In this document: one piece after another, positions 1 through 8,762 of the stretch | Numbering within the stretch: position 1 is the stretch's first letter | Layout of the letters: each line of letters starts with the position of its first letter | Assembly (NCBI GenBank): GCA_051155775.1 | Contig: DAXETV010000001.1 | Span: forward strand, 1-55,899 | DNA length: 55,899 nucleotides | Source of the DNA: CAYSCZ01 sp051155775 | GTDB taxonomy: Bacteria > Bacteroidota > Bacteroidia > Cytophagales > Cyclobacteriaceae | Direction: 5' to 3' | The notes under the pieces: model-generated | What the model was told of the DNA's origin: nothing | The model's database searches: none | What the model saw: the letters and a program-made list of their open reading frames with translations, nothing else | Translations under genes and position numbers: made by a program

Positions 1-56
1 AGCTATCCCCCATTGCTTTAATTGTACATGTTGCTATGAAAGCAACAAAATACAAA

Positions 57-78
57 AAGCGTAGCACATGCTACGCTT
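57..78 (-). terminator. Hairpin terminator downstream of the toxin gene
   Basis: A perfect 9-bp stem (57-65 with 70-78) closes a 4-nt loop. On the minus strand the hairpin is followed by a T-rich run, so it would end transcripts coming from the toxin-antitoxin pair about 170 bp upstream. On the plus strand a looser T/C-rich tract follows a few bases later, so it may also work in that direction. The rest of 1-247 shows no gene I can recognise. Confidence 0.6.
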
Positions 79-231
79 AGACTTCTTTCCTTTTTACAAC
101 CTACGCCTAGTTAGGGAACATCCAGAACCACAGACCTATCCAAAAGCGATGAAGTCTCAGAAGGTGCACTGCAGCGGGCAAGTCCCGAAAAAGTAGGCAA
201 AGAGGCAATTTTGGCACAAAACCGATAGTGC

Positions 232-243
232 TTGTTGTGATCC
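232..243. repeat. Left copy of a 12-bp inverted repeat flanking the toxin-antitoxin pair
   Basis: TTGTTGTGATCC at 232-243 is the exact reverse complement of 916-927. The two copies bracket the toxin-antitoxin operon almost exactly: one lies just after the toxin stop codon, the other just upstream of the antitoxin promoter. A second short match sits next to the left copy (CACAA at 215-219 against TTGTG). The repeat may mark the borders of a moved unit. Confidence 0.55.
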
Positions 244-247
244 GTTT

Positions 248-652
248 TTATACTTTCCAGTTGGACGTTGAAAGTTCGGAAATGGGTTCGTAATGTTTCT
301 GGTTGTTCGTGATAAGAGTTAAGCCGTTCGCTAGTGCGGTTCCAGCAATCAGTAGGTCTGCCGTACCAATTGTTATTCCTTTTTCTCTGAGTTCAGCGTA
401 GATGTTCGCAGATGTTCGAAGGGAAGTAGTTGAAAGTTTCAATATCTCGCAGGTCGAGACAAACGCCTCAAATCCTTCAATTTGTTTGCTTGCTTTCTTA
501 AAAGTTAGCCCAGACAGAATCTCGAAATAGGTGATCTCAGAAATTGTGATTTTGGGATGTTCGTTGAGGTAGAGCTCGAAATTTCTGGCTACTAGGTTGT
601 TGCCTTTCAGGAAATATGAAAGGATGTCAGTGTCAATAAGCGATTGATTCAA
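248..652 (-). CDS. vapC: VapC-like PIN-domain toxin (ribonuclease)
   Basis: The 134-residue product has PIN-domain architecture. The acidic positions expected to bind the catalytic metal are visible: Asp7 (in LIDTDILSYF), Glu44 (in YFEILSGL) and Asp99 (in GTADLLIAGTA), with the usual Thr-Asn region at 115-117 (LITNNQKHY). VapC proteins are Mg-dependent endoribonucleases that cut tRNA or rRNA when freed from their antitoxin; the RNA target here cannot be told. The start is a TTG that overlaps the antitoxin stop codon (TTGA), which implies translational coupling. Length is normal and nothing in the frame is broken, so it is probably functional. Confidence 0.88.
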   Translation of the reverse strand: MNQSLIDTDILSYFLKGNNLVARNFELYLNEHPKITISEITYFEILSGLTFKKASKQIEGFEAFVSTCEILKLSTTSLRTSANIYAELREKGITIGTADLLIAGTALANGLTLITNNQKHYEPISELSTSNWKV

Positions 653-879
653 AATTGCGGAATTCGGTCGTTATTGTCTTTTCTTGATTCATGGAGTTCG
701 GTCGTTAATTCGTCCAACTCCAGTCCTTCAAAGATTCCACTAAATGACAAAGTAGATTTTTCGGTTGAAAACCGTGATTCTAAATCATTCAGATAAGAGT
801 CAAGGTTCGGAAGTTTGTCATCCGAAAGTTTGTTGATCTTGTTTAGGATCGAATTTCTGAGCTTCTCCTTTGATGTCAT
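649..879 (-). CDS. Antitoxin of the VapBC-like pair
   Basis: A 76-residue charged protein starting at an ATG directly upstream of the PIN toxin and overlapping it by four bases. I see no clear ribbon-helix-helix or AbrB signature in the N-terminal half. The C-terminal part (FSGIFEGLELDELTTELH, about 46-63) looks like the short toxin-wrapping tail of VapB-type antitoxins. The call rests on position, size, overlap and the neighbouring toxin rather than on a confident family match. Antitoxins of this kind usually repress their own promoter, and a promoter candidate lies immediately upstream. Confidence 0.75.
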   Translation of the reverse strand: MTSKEKLRNSILNKINKLSDDKLPNLDSYLNDLESRFSTEKSTLSFSGIFEGLELDELTTELHESRKDNNDRIPQF

Positions 880-883
880 ACAG

Positions 884-914
884 TAAAGTTAGAAAATTTC
901 CGTCTTGAAGACAA
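884..914 (-). promoter_or_regulatory. Candidate promoter of the toxin-antitoxin operon
   Basis: Read on the minus strand there is TTG (914-912), a 20-bp spacer and TAACTTTA (891-884). This matches the Bacteroidota sigma-70 consensus TTG-N19-TANNTTTG except for the last base. It ends only 5 bp before the antitoxin start codon, so the message would be close to leaderless. The 12-bp inverted repeat begins 2 bp further upstream. Confidence 0.45.
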
Positions 915-915
915 T

Positions 916-966
916 GGATCACAACAACCCGGTATGCACACTACACTGGTGCATATATCGGTTGTG
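916..966. repeat. Right inverted-repeat copy inside an imperfect stem-loop
   Basis: 916-927 is the mirror copy of 232-243. The same stretch can fold as an imperfect hairpin: an outer 6-bp stem (CACAAC 920-925 with GTTGTG 961-966), an unpaired region, an inner 7-bp stem (TATGCAC 933-939 with GTGCATA 949-955) and a 9-nt loop. The two-box layout recalls integron attC sites. However, the right box GTTGTGT does not satisfy GTTRRRY, and the flanking copy is inverted rather than direct. Confidence 0.45.
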
Positions 967-1269
967 TTTATAGCTAATCTAGTAGACTTTTTAATTTCAT
1001 CAAACTTTTAAACCACTGGATGTGTGTAAATACCGGTCGTACTGGTGTATGCATAACCATAATTTTACAGCACCTATCGGTCCTGGTGACACAATTTGTA
1101 TGGCAGCGGCCCGGCGCCCCCGATGGAATGGCCTGTCTGAGCCCGAAATGGGTGGAGGGCCGGCAGGCGAGTAATGACAGCGGGATAAGGCGCCCATAAG
1201 GTTTTGAGTTGGTTAGTGGATTTGGCATGGCTTTCTGGATGTGCTTAGTCAAATCAATCACTTTCATGA
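967..1269. other. Gene-free stretch with a GC-rich block
   Basis: No convincing gene lies between the toxin-antitoxin module and the T9SS protein. Roughly 1075-1200 is far richer in G+C than its surroundings and contains short complementary arms (for example CGGCCC with GGGCCG, and two GGCGCC sites). A second half-copy of the 930-960 motif (ACTGGTGTATGCATAACC) lies near 1040-1057. Open frames across it have unnatural composition. It looks like a repeat or palindromic element or an old insertion scar. Confidence 0.35.
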
Positions 1270-1336
1270 ATGGTGATCTTCAAAAGGCCGGTAAGTAATG
1301 TAAATACTTCAATATTTTCATCAGGGTGGAAAGCAA

Positions 1337-3262
1337 CTACTTCAACAACACCACAAAACCCTTGTAAGACAACACCTCATCATCCAGGTAGCGGACGCTG
1401 GTGGTGTAATAGTATACGCCGGATGGGAGTTGCTGGCTCCCTTTGGTGCCGTCCCAGGCGGTCGATCCATCATTAGGCTTGAAGGTATCATTTTGAAAGA
1501 CCTCTTTGCCATTTCTATCAACGATGATCATTCGCTCTACCTCCTGAATGTTGGGCTGCTCACCAAATACGGTAAAGAAGTCGTTTATACCATCACCATT
1601 GGGAGAGAAAGCATTGGGGATATTGAGGGTACGCACAGTATTGACCTCCACTCGAAATGAATCCCTGGCAATACATCCGGACTCTGAAAGCGCACTTAGA
1701 GCGATGGTTGTTGAGCGCGAAGGTGTAATAGTGATGACATCACAATCGCTTTCACAATCAATCAGCTCTGGGGGTTCCCAGCTGTAAGTGTCTATATCAT
1801 CTGTGGCCAGGGTGGTTATTTCCAGGGACTCACCAAGATCAAGCTGAACATCATCACCAATATCAATGGTGAACAAAGGAGGGTTTACCAACTCCACAGA
1901 TGCTTCTGCAGTACAGCCAAACCTGTCGGTAATAAAATAATGGTATACACCAGGGGGTAAGTTGTTAAGGTCACCCTGATTGAAATTTTCTTCTCCATTC
2001 ACCCGTATGGAAAAGGGAGGATTGCCATTGAGCAGTTGCAGATCAATACTTCCGGTTTGGAAATCAGTGCAGCTCGGATCGGAAACATCAAAGGCTGCTT
2101 CCAGTTGGTTGTCATCGGCCACACCAAGATTCAAAGTAACGATACTGTCACAGCCAATAATATTTTTAAAGGTGTCGACATACACTCCGGGTATGGACAG
2201 GTCTTGTACACCAAATGGGAAGGTATTACCCTGGCATATTGTATCAAAAACGGTGACGAACTTAGGGATTACATTAACCACTTTTATGTTAGAATTTATC
2301 GGGCATTTAGGATTCAAGAGATTATTTTGAGTGTTTGCCAATAAATAGCGATAGTAATACATGCCGCTATTCAGGTTGTCAAACACGAAGGTGGGGTCAT
2401 TTTCGCCGGGGAGGTCTGACCAGGTAGCCCCTCGGTTAAAGCTTTGTTGCCATTGCAGAAAGATGCTGTCCGTACCACTTCCAATAATGGTAGCGTTCAG
2501 GTCGATCGGGTTACCATCTTCACAGATATTTGCTACCTCAAATGGCAGTATCAATGCTTCCGGTCCGCAGGGCCTGAAAGTGATGTTGTCCAGCGCCAGG
2601 TCATTCCCCTGTCCTCCGGGCGCATTATTTCTTAAGGCCAGGGTAACGGCGTTTTGTCCGGGTCTGGTTGTGAATGTGAACCCATAAGTATTCCATTGTT
2701 CGTTTTCCGGAATCGGCCCCGTTTCAAATACCACCTCCCCATCAATAAGAAAAGATACGTTTGGCAGGATTTCATTTCTGCCGGCAAAGATAAGATTAAT
2801 AACATCAGCTGAGAATTCATACAATATCTCTTCACATAAGCCGGTTATCCGCTCCTCATAAAAAAGTCCGGGCTCAATTGTTGCGTTAACCACCATCATA
2901 TAACCCTGGGGGTCGCTGCTGTTATCCCCTATATCTATCCATGAGGATTCAGCAAAGCTGCCCCAGGCGGTGGTATTATTTGTGATGGTGTAGAAGCCGT
3001 CATTAGGCGGAGGATTAACCTGATAAATAAAACCCGGGGCAATGCCGGGGTCGGTGGGCAATACATTACTGGCACCACGTCCAAAATCACCTTCGGTGAA
3101 GATGTTCTCACCGAAGTTACCGGCACAGATTTGTGCACGTAATACACCGGATGAAATAATGGAAAAAATTAAAATAAGACATGATAACCGATTCAACACA
3201 CTAAATAATAATAAATCTTTATCAAATTTACCTGCTAATCTTAATATGATATTGATTTTCAA
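1337..3262 (-). CDS. Secreted protein with a T9SS type B (gliding motility-associated) sorting domain
   Basis: A 641-residue exported protein. A hydrophobic segment at about 28-40 ends at LRAQ and serves as signal peptide. It is followed by a region resembling carbohydrate-binding or jelly-roll folds (about 45-230), Ig/SprB-like beta repeats, and a C-terminal domain with NIPNAFSPNGDGINDFF, an internal WDG and LPSGVYYYT. That ending is the type B CTD recognised by the type IX secretion system, so the protein is probably delivered to the cell surface or secreted. The binding target is unknown. Start uncertain: the frame opens with TTG and has no ATG before the signal sequence. It diverges from the membrane protein at 3317. 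Confidence 0.85.
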   Translation of the reverse strand: MKINIILRLAGKFDKDLLLFSVLNRLSCLILIFSIISSGVLRAQICAGNFGENIFTEGDFGRGASNVLPTDPGIAPGFIYQVNPPPNDGFYTITNNTTAWGSFAESSWIDIGDNSSDPQGYMMVVNATIEPGLFYEERITGLCEEILYEFSADVINLIFAGRNEILPNVSFLIDGEVVFETGPIPENEQWNTYGFTFTTRPGQNAVTLALRNNAPGGQGNDLALDNITFRPCGPEALILPFEVANICEDGNPIDLNATIIGSGTDSIFLQWQQSFNRGATWSDLPGENDPTFVFDNLNSGMYYYRYLLANTQNNLLNPKCPINSNIKVVNVIPKFVTVFDTICQGNTFPFGVQDLSIPGVYVDTFKNIIGCDSIVTLNLGVADDNQLEAAFDVSDPSCTDFQTGSIDLQLLNGNPPFSIRVNGEENFNQGDLNNLPPGVYHYFITDRFGCTAEASVELVNPPLFTIDIGDDVQLDLGESLEITTLATDDIDTYSWEPPELIDCESDCDVITITPSRSTTIALSALSESGCIARDSFRVEVNTVRTLNIPNAFSPNGDGINDFFTVFGEQPNIQEVERMIIVDRNGKEVFQNDTFKPNDGSTAWDGTKGSQQLPSGVYYYTTSVRYLDDEVLSYKGFVVLLK

Positions 3263-3316
3263 TTTGGTTTATTTAATAATATTTGATTTCAAAAAATATG
3301 ATTATAAAACTTATCA

Positions 3317-4852
3317 ATGAAAAACTCAATAAATCATTACTTTCGAAATTTTCCGACTGTTTGGATTGAGTTTCCATTATTATTTGGGCTTGCCTACGCT
3401 CAAAAAGCTCTTTTTGAAGGTAATCAACACACTAAATTTATAAGTGGATTAGCCAATGCAGATTATAAATACTTGACGGATGAATGGTTAGCGGGAATAA
3501 CTGATCCCTTTCCTTTGTTTTCTTTCATACTTGAATACCAGTATAAGTTAATGGGTTTAAAATTGGGTGTACACGGATTTTTTTGGATACTTCTTTTTAT
3601 TTACGCTGTAGCAGCATATTGGCTTGCCACAAAGCTGTTTGGATCAAAATCAAATAAGGGAAATAATTTGATCATTTTTACCGTGTTATGGTTTTTGGTG
3701 CATTCAATTGTGCTGAGGGAGTATTGGATTTTTCTTTTTCCTCCGGGTTTAGCTAAGCAATATCTTATAGGCAATTATTACCAGCCTTGTTGCTATGGAG
3801 TTTTTATCTTACTAGGCATAGCGCTATATCAGTATAGGAAGTTTGCCTTTTCCGCATTGTGCTTTTTTATAAGTGCTGTTTTTCACCCAATCTACCTTGT
3901 TTCATCAGTAATTTTAGTGTCTCTTATGATAATTCTTCCTGCTAATGAATATTTATGGAAAAGACGAATAGAGTTCTATGTAATTGCCATGACTCCACTA
4001 ATGATATATGGAATTTGGAGCTATTTTTTGTTAACGAGTAAAGAATCTAGCATCATACAAGATGCCCATCAAATGCTTTCCCAGTTTAGGATATCACACC
4101 ATACTGACCCATGGGAGTGGGATCCGATAAGCAGTAGCGGCTTTTTTATATCTGCTTTTTTAGCATCCTGGTTAGGAAGGAGGGAGTTTATCGGTCAACT
4201 TATATTTTATTCAACCATTCTTTCTCTTATTACCATCGCAGCGATGATGATATATTTCAACCCCACTTTTGCTATCGCTGCACCCTGGAGAATATCGGTT
4301 TTTATTGCACCATTGTCTTGGGTAGTTCTGTTGTTTTCTTTCTCAAATTGGATCTCTAAAAAAATGATATTCCAGAAATCTGTAAGGGTTAGGATTATAC
4401 TTTTATTCTTATATATTGTTTTCGGTTTTTGGGGTCTAAAATCAATAATTAACAACTATGAAAAAAAAACTGAAGATAAACATTATAAAATATCCAGATA
4501 TTTGGATGGATATCACAAGCCAGGAAATCAGTATTTGATTCCACCTGATGAAAGTAATATACGCCTTGAGGCAGGTGTTCCGGTTTATATAACCTGGAAA
4601 TCTCATCCATCAAAAGACACAGAATTATTAGCATGGTTTGATAGAATAAAAAAGGCTGAAACGGTATACGATAGCAGTATTTATCATTCAAGACCTGTTT
4701 TAAAGCAATTATATAAGGAAGAAAATGTTTCACATATCATTTGGGCAGAGTATAATGGTGATTATCCTTTCAAGGAGGAGACAAAATTGCTGTATGAGGA
4801 TGAATTCTATAGTCTATGGGAAATAAAATCTTTTGAATTAATGAATAACTAA
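3317..4852 (+). CDS. Polytopic membrane protein of unknown function (GT-C-like layout)
   Basis: A 511-residue protein with about 9-10 hydrophobic segments between residues 15 and 380 and a soluble C-terminal domain of about 130 residues. An acidic stretch between the first membrane segments (LTDEWLAGITDPFPLF, about 53-68) and the general plan resemble GT-C glycosyltransferases or oligosaccharide-handling membrane proteins, but I cannot place it in a named family. It stands alone, with an acyltransferase gene converging from the other side after about 50 bp. It could take part in cell-surface glycan synthesis; this is inference only. Confidence 0.7.
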   Translation: MKNSINHYFRNFPTVWIEFPLLFGLAYAQKALFEGNQHTKFISGLANADYKYLTDEWLAGITDPFPLFSFILEYQYKLMGLKLGVHGFFWILLFIYAVAAYWLATKLFGSKSNKGNNLIIFTVLWFLVHSIVLREYWIFLFPPGLAKQYLIGNYYQPCCYGVFILLGIALYQYRKFAFSALCFFISAVFHPIYLVSSVILVSLMIILPANEYLWKRRIEFYVIAMTPLMIYGIWSYFLLTSKESSIIQDAHQMLSQFRISHHTDPWEWDPISSSGFFISAFLASWLGRREFIGQLIFYSTILSLITIAAMMIYFNPTFAIAAPWRISVFIAPLSWVVLLFSFSNWISKKMIFQKSVRVRIILLFLYIVFGFWGLKSIINNYEKKTEDKHYKISRYLDGYHKPGNQYLIPPDESNIRLEAGVPVYITWKSHPSKDTELLAWFDRIKKAETVYDSSIYHSRPVLKQLYKEENVSHIIWAEYNGDYPFKEETKLLYEDEFYSLWEIKSFELMNN

Positions 4853-4899
4853 AATCATTAAACCTATACTTCCTATAATTAAAATCTTTTACTGAAGAC

Positions 4900-6030
4900 T
4901 TATCGGTTCTTCAAGCCAAATAAAGGCCTGAGTAGTATCGCCCGACGGATCATAAACTCATAAAGGATAAAACACCCTACAAATGTTCCAAGGGTTAAGA
5001 TTGAAGCTTTGGTGAATAAATTCCATTCCATATTCTTCAAGTAGTAAGCAATGATGACGGTGATGGTCTGATGGAGGATGTAAAATGGATAAACCGCCTC
5101 ATTGCAGTAGGCAAGCCATTTACTTTTTTTATTGAGACCTGTTGAAGCATAACCAAAAAGCACCAATATCCAGGACCATAGGCTGACCACCTTCAGCGCC
5201 GCTTCCGTAAAATGTCTGAGGTAACCATCTTCTACATAAAAGATCAAGCTTATCATCAACAGAAAAGTGATGATGCCAATGATCAGCGCGTTTCTTCTGA
5301 TTTCCACTACCACCTTCCAGAATTCTTCCTGCACCGCTATCAATATAAACCCATAAAAGAAAAGGGTGAGACTGCTAATGAAGTTAAACCAGTCCCATAA
5401 CAGGTTATGGGTAACTTCAAAAAATGGTTCCAATAAAGATTCAAAAAGATATAATGGGATGACCAGTAGGTAGATTGTGTAAGCATCCTTAGATAAAAGC
5501 GTTTTTAGCCAGCTCGCCAATTTATTGTCAGGATGATTTCTAAAGTAAATAAATAAAGGTGTGAGCAAAATGGAATACACCAGTAAATAGGGAAGAAACC
5601 ATAAATGGTGCCAACTGAAATTTCCTTCCGGGTAAATGCCTTTAAACACTTCATTCGGCCAGAAACTTAAATAATCACCACTAAAATCGCCATCAACGAT
5701 TCTCTCCACATAAACCTGCGGAGGAATGATGAGCAGCATGCCCACCACAAGCGGGATTCCTAACCGAAGGTTGCGCTCTTTTATAAATTGACCGGCAGAG
5801 CGGTAGGATAAAGCAAAGGAAGTACCCATACCTGAGATCACAAAAAGAATGGGTAAGCGCCATTGGTTCACAAACAGCATAGGCAACTGCAACCAATCAT
5901 AGATCACGTTATTTTTGATGTGCCAGCTCCATGGGACAAAAAACATGCCCACATGATAGAGGATCAACAACAAAAACACGATCACTCTAAGCCAGTCCAA
6001 GTCGTAGCGTCTGATTTTTTTCACGATCAA
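4900..6030 (-). CDS. Acyltransferase family 3 membrane protein (OafA/OpgC-like)
   Basis: A 376-residue integral membrane protein with about ten hydrophobic segments. The N-terminal RRYDLDWLR followed by LLLILYHVGMFF places a conserved Arg and the family His in the first membrane segment, as in acyltransferase-3 proteins that move acetyl or succinyl groups onto sugars at the cell surface. The nearest characterised relatives by overall pattern are OpgC/MdoC-like proteins; the substrate cannot be deduced. No ATG is available at the start: TTG at 6030 or GTG at 6024 would serve. It is followed upstream by a LytTR regulator in the same direction, 180 bp away. Confidence 0.82.
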   Translation of the reverse strand: MIVKKIRRYDLDWLRVIVFLLLILYHVGMFFVPWSWHIKNNVIYDWLQLPMLFVNQWRLPILFVISGMGTSFALSYRSAGQFIKERNLRLGIPLVVGMLLIIPPQVYVERIVDGDFSGDYLSFWPNEVFKGIYPEGNFSWHHLWFLPYLLVYSILLTPLFIYFRNHPDNKLASWLKTLLSKDAYTIYLLVIPLYLFESLLEPFFEVTHNLLWDWFNFISSLTLFFYGFILIAVQEEFWKVVVEIRRNALIIGIITFLLMISLIFYVEDGYLRHFTEAALKVVSLWSWILVLFGYASTGLNKKSKWLAYCNEAVYPFYILHQTITVIIAYYLKNMEWNLFTKASILTLGTFVGCFILYEFMIRRAILLRPLFGLKNR

Positions 6031-6210
6031 ATTATAATCATTTACTGGTCATATTTACGGTGTTAGATAGCCATCAGTGAGGGCCATGGGATGAAATGCA
6101 AAGGTTTTGGGATGGAGTGTAGTAGTATGTATATAAAAGCTATGGGTAACCCCGGGATAATTTTAGTCAAAAAGTCAACAGGATAGAAACACGTCGTGGA
6201 TTAGAGTACT

Positions 6211-7053
6211 TCAACCCATCATTTCATTAAAAGCCTGCACGTTACTTCTGGAAACAGGGACATTGAAATCAAGATCCTCCAAAGTTAATTTATAGCCTTG
6301 CGCATTTCCAGATATTTTGGTGATACGATGCAGGTTTACCAGGTAGGCACGATGGGTTTTGATTATAAAATTATACCCTGACAATTGTTGGGCGGCACTC
6401 TGCAAGGTCATCCGCTTGATTAGCTTATATATTTCTCCTTTTTCTTTGATATAAAATTCCAGGTAGTTGCCATCGGATTTGACCAGCATCAAATTTTTTA
6501 CAAAAAGGTGAAAGTCATCAGAGGCCTGATTGGTTTTGATGTTGATCCTGTTCTGTTCATTATTTTCTGAAATATTGCTTATGTGCAGTTGATTTGCTTT
6601 TTTGACATTTTTTCTGGTAAGATGGTCGTAGTTGAACCTGGTGAGTGTAAAAAATAAAATACTCCCCACCAGGTAGGCATTCCTCACCTCTTCTAACAGA
6701 TACTGCAGGGAATGATTATTTGGGTTATCATAGATAAAATCCCGTATGAAATAGCCACCCAGTCCGATAAGTAAAAGCAAAATCGCCACAGATATTACTT
6801 CATGTCCAAGGGCCCAGTCATCTTCATTCACAAAAAGGTTAACCATGGTGAATAGCATATAATAGATAATAGCGGCATTGCCTGCATGTATGATACAGAT
6901 GATCGCATAAGGGAAAAGATGTTCACTGGGTGTTCGTTCAAATGGTTCTATGAGATATTCAAAGAGGAATACCAGGAGTAGGATCAAAAAAGTATTCCTG
7001 AAAAGGATTTTGTTTTTATGAAAATAAGGATAGGGTTGCTTCAGAAAACTCAT
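6211..7053 (-). CDS. Membrane-anchored LytTR-type DNA-binding regulator
   Basis: A 280-residue protein with four predicted membrane segments (about 18-36, 46-72, 83-103 and 126-142), a short polar linker and a C-terminal LytTR domain (about 180-278). The LytTR signature is seen in the stretch around LVKSDGNYLEFY and in the FIIKTHRAYLVNLHRI helix region with the following PVSRSNVQ. LytTR domains bind paired direct repeats in promoters. The membrane part probably senses a signal directly, because there is no receiver domain and no histidine kinase gene next to it. Targets are unknown; the acyltransferase gene downstream is a reasonable candidate. Confidence 0.88.
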   Translation of the reverse strand: MSFLKQPYPYFHKNKILFRNTFLILLLVFLFEYLIEPFERTPSEHLFPYAIICIIHAGNAAIIYYMLFTMVNLFVNEDDWALGHEVISVAILLLLIGLGGYFIRDFIYDNPNNHSLQYLLEEVRNAYLVGSILFFTLTRFNYDHLTRKNVKKANQLHISNISENNEQNRINIKTNQASDDFHLFVKNLMLVKSDGNYLEFYIKEKGEIYKLIKRMTLQSAAQQLSGYNFIIKTHRAYLVNLHRITKISGNAQGYKLTLEDLDFNVPVSRSNVQAFNEMMG

Positions 7054-7268
7054 ATCTCGATTAAAAATAATCAGCGCTATGAAAATGTAAATTTACCGGG
7101 AAAATTATAGGTACATATTCATATTGTAATGATTAATTCCTTGTAACTAACAAACACTGTGTATTTTTTGATACAGAATGCATGTAGCAGTAGGGGGGTT
7201 GATTTGAAAATTTTGAGGATTAAGAACCGTACTATTCGCACGTTTGTTCCATAGAATGGTTAATATTC

Positions 7269-7757
7269 ATGATTGAAGCATGCATAAAACAATATATTGA
7301 TATCGATAATCAATCATTAAAGCGTATTATCTCAAAATTCAGATACAGATATAATGAAAAGGGTGAGCATCTACTAAAAGTGGGTAACAGGAGTAGCGCG
7401 CTGTTCTTTATAAAATCCGGATACCTACAATTATTCAATAGTGCTGATGGAAAAGAGATCACTTTATGGGTTGGCACTTCCGGTCAATTTGTAACTTCAG
7501 TATCCAGTTTTGTATTTCAATCCGAGAATATATGGAATATCCAGTTTTTGACAGCCAGTGAAGTCCTGGTGATCAAAAGGAATGATCATTTTGAGCTGTG
7601 TGATAAAGAGCCTCGCTGATTAGCCTTTGATAATATTTTATTGGCCAGGTCATTTGAAATACGTGAAAGTAGAATGTTCGCCCATTTATACACCACCACC
7701 CAACAAAGATTTGAGAACCTGTTTATCACCAACCCTGAAATACACCTGAAACACTAA
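7269..7757 (+). pseudogene. Decayed CRP/FNR-family transcription regulator
   Basis: The first 116 codons encode a recognisable cyclic-nucleotide-binding fold (YNEKGEHLLKVG, FFIKSGYLQLF, GKEITLWVG). A TGA at 7617-7619 interrupts the frame where related proteins usually have Trp. Reading on in the same frame gives LAFDNILLARSFEIRES and then QQRFENLFITNPEI, which is the dimerisation-helix region of this family, until a TAA at 7755-7757. The helix-turn-helix domain is missing or only present as scrambled remnants beyond 7790. The product cannot bind DNA as a normal CRP protein, so this is a pseudogene. Confidence 0.85.
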
Positions 7758-7844
7758 GCCGGCTAAGAAAAAAGGCAAACTCAATCACTTCTTGATATTT
7801 GTTTAGCATATCCTCAGTATGGCCAAAGACCTTTGCAGGAGTAA

Positions 7845-8240
7845 CAAATTATAAGGGACACGAATACTTTACAAAAATTTGTATTTGGTAATGGAATTTT
7901 TTCTGTTTCAACGGGAATCATTTTGGTGTTTTTTGGAGCAAGCTTAGCCAGGATATTTGATGTGGGAAATACCTTGATCTTTAAACTACAGGGACTGGAT
8001 TGCTACTGTTCGCAACTTTCGTGTTTTTGGAAGTTAGAAAAAAAAGGCCATTAAATGTGCTTTCAATCATTTTTTTGGATATGGTTTTGGGTGCTGGCTA
8101 CCATCATAATTTTGATCGTCAAACCATTTGAACTATCTGTAATGGGCCTTGGGCTTCTGGGCATTGTTGGAGTAGTGGTTTTAACTTTTGCAATCCTTCA
8201 GGCCTATGCATTAATCAATTTAGACAACGTCACCGGGTAG
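7845..8240 (+). pseudogene. Decayed small polytopic membrane protein
   Basis: Joining three frames restores one hydrophobic protein of about 130 residues with roughly four membrane segments. Frame one runs from about 7845 (NTLQKFVFGNGIFSVSTGI). A shift near 7985-7993 leads into LLLFATFVFLEVRKKRPLN. A second shift near 8090-8100 leads into ILIVKPFELSVMGLGLLGI and ends at the TAG at 8238. The open frame that starts at ATG 8055 is only the last third of this gene plus out-of-frame codons. The family is not identified; similar small membrane proteins are common beside CRP-type regulators in this phylum. Confidence 0.75.
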
Positions 8241-8638
8241 GAGGATCGCAAGAGCTTAACTTTCCAAAAGACGTTAAGTGTACCTAAAAGTAAGGCCTGA
8301 AAGGTTATTTCAGGTGTTGGGAACTACCATCAGGTAGCCTCCAATATTGATCAATTAGAAACAATATCTGGTGATAAGCAGGGAATGGTACGAAGCTACA
8401 GCTTCAAAGATGATAAGTGGTCAGAAGAGTGCGTAGATTGGCGGGAAGAAGAACAATTCTCATTTGTGGTGAATACCAAAGCTAAGGATTATCCTTATCC
8501 ATTCAGTTATCTTAAAGGTACACCTGGAGGGTGGAAGAGGTTGAGCCTGAAATGACCAGTATTCTTATGATTTTTGATTTCTCGTTTAAATGGATATATC
8601 AGGACTTATTGATTTATCCTTTTATGAAAATCATATGA
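8241..8638 (+). pseudogene. Decayed SRPBCC (polyketide cyclase-like) protein
   Basis: Starting right after the previous stop, the frame reads LTFQKTLSVPKSKA, then a TGA at 8298-8300, then KVISGVGNYHQVASNIDQL and VRSYSFKDDKWSEECVDW, ending at KAKDYPYPFSYLKG. The TGA sits where SRPBCC proteins have Trp. Around 8520-8530 the frame shifts and continues as VEEVEPEMTSILMIFDF until a TGA at 8636. The pattern is that of the SRPBCC ligand-binding fold. No intact start codon is left. This is the third broken gene in a row. Confidence 0.75.
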
Positions 8639-8762
8639 CTGCTACCATATAAACTCAGGTACTCACTTACTTTTCCATACTGTCGTTTATCTGACGTCTA
8701 ATATGGAATCATTAATTCAACATTGAAGTATATTATTTAATAAACAAATAATTAACAATACC

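Noticed and set aside
31..45. A second small hairpin (5-bp stem) near the left edge
   Set aside because: Too short to be distinguishable from chance.
215..966. Integron attC site
   Set aside because: The right-hand box GTTGTGT breaks the GTTRRRY consensus, the flanking copies are inverted, and no integron integrase is in the window. Kept only as a cassette-like observation.
974..1267. Open frames of 97 and 65 codons on the minus strand in the GC-rich stretch
   Set aside because: Composition is unnatural (many Cys, Arg, Pro and no domain pattern), the frames overlap each other, and the GC-rich block explains the lack of stops. The first 15 codons faintly resemble the start of a cyclase-family protein but this is too short to support.
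8055..8240. A 61-codon membrane ORF as an independent gene
   Set aside because: Its C-terminal part matches the continuation of a longer frame-shifted membrane protein that starts near 7845, so it is the last piece of a pseudogene.
7617..8300. Reading TGA as tryptophan to rescue the two broken genes at 7617 and 8298
   Set aside because: Other genes here use TGA as a stop (for example the antitoxin at 649-651 and the MscS-neighbour genes) and TGG for Trp throughout, and the adjacent membrane gene needs frameshifts that recoding cannot explain.
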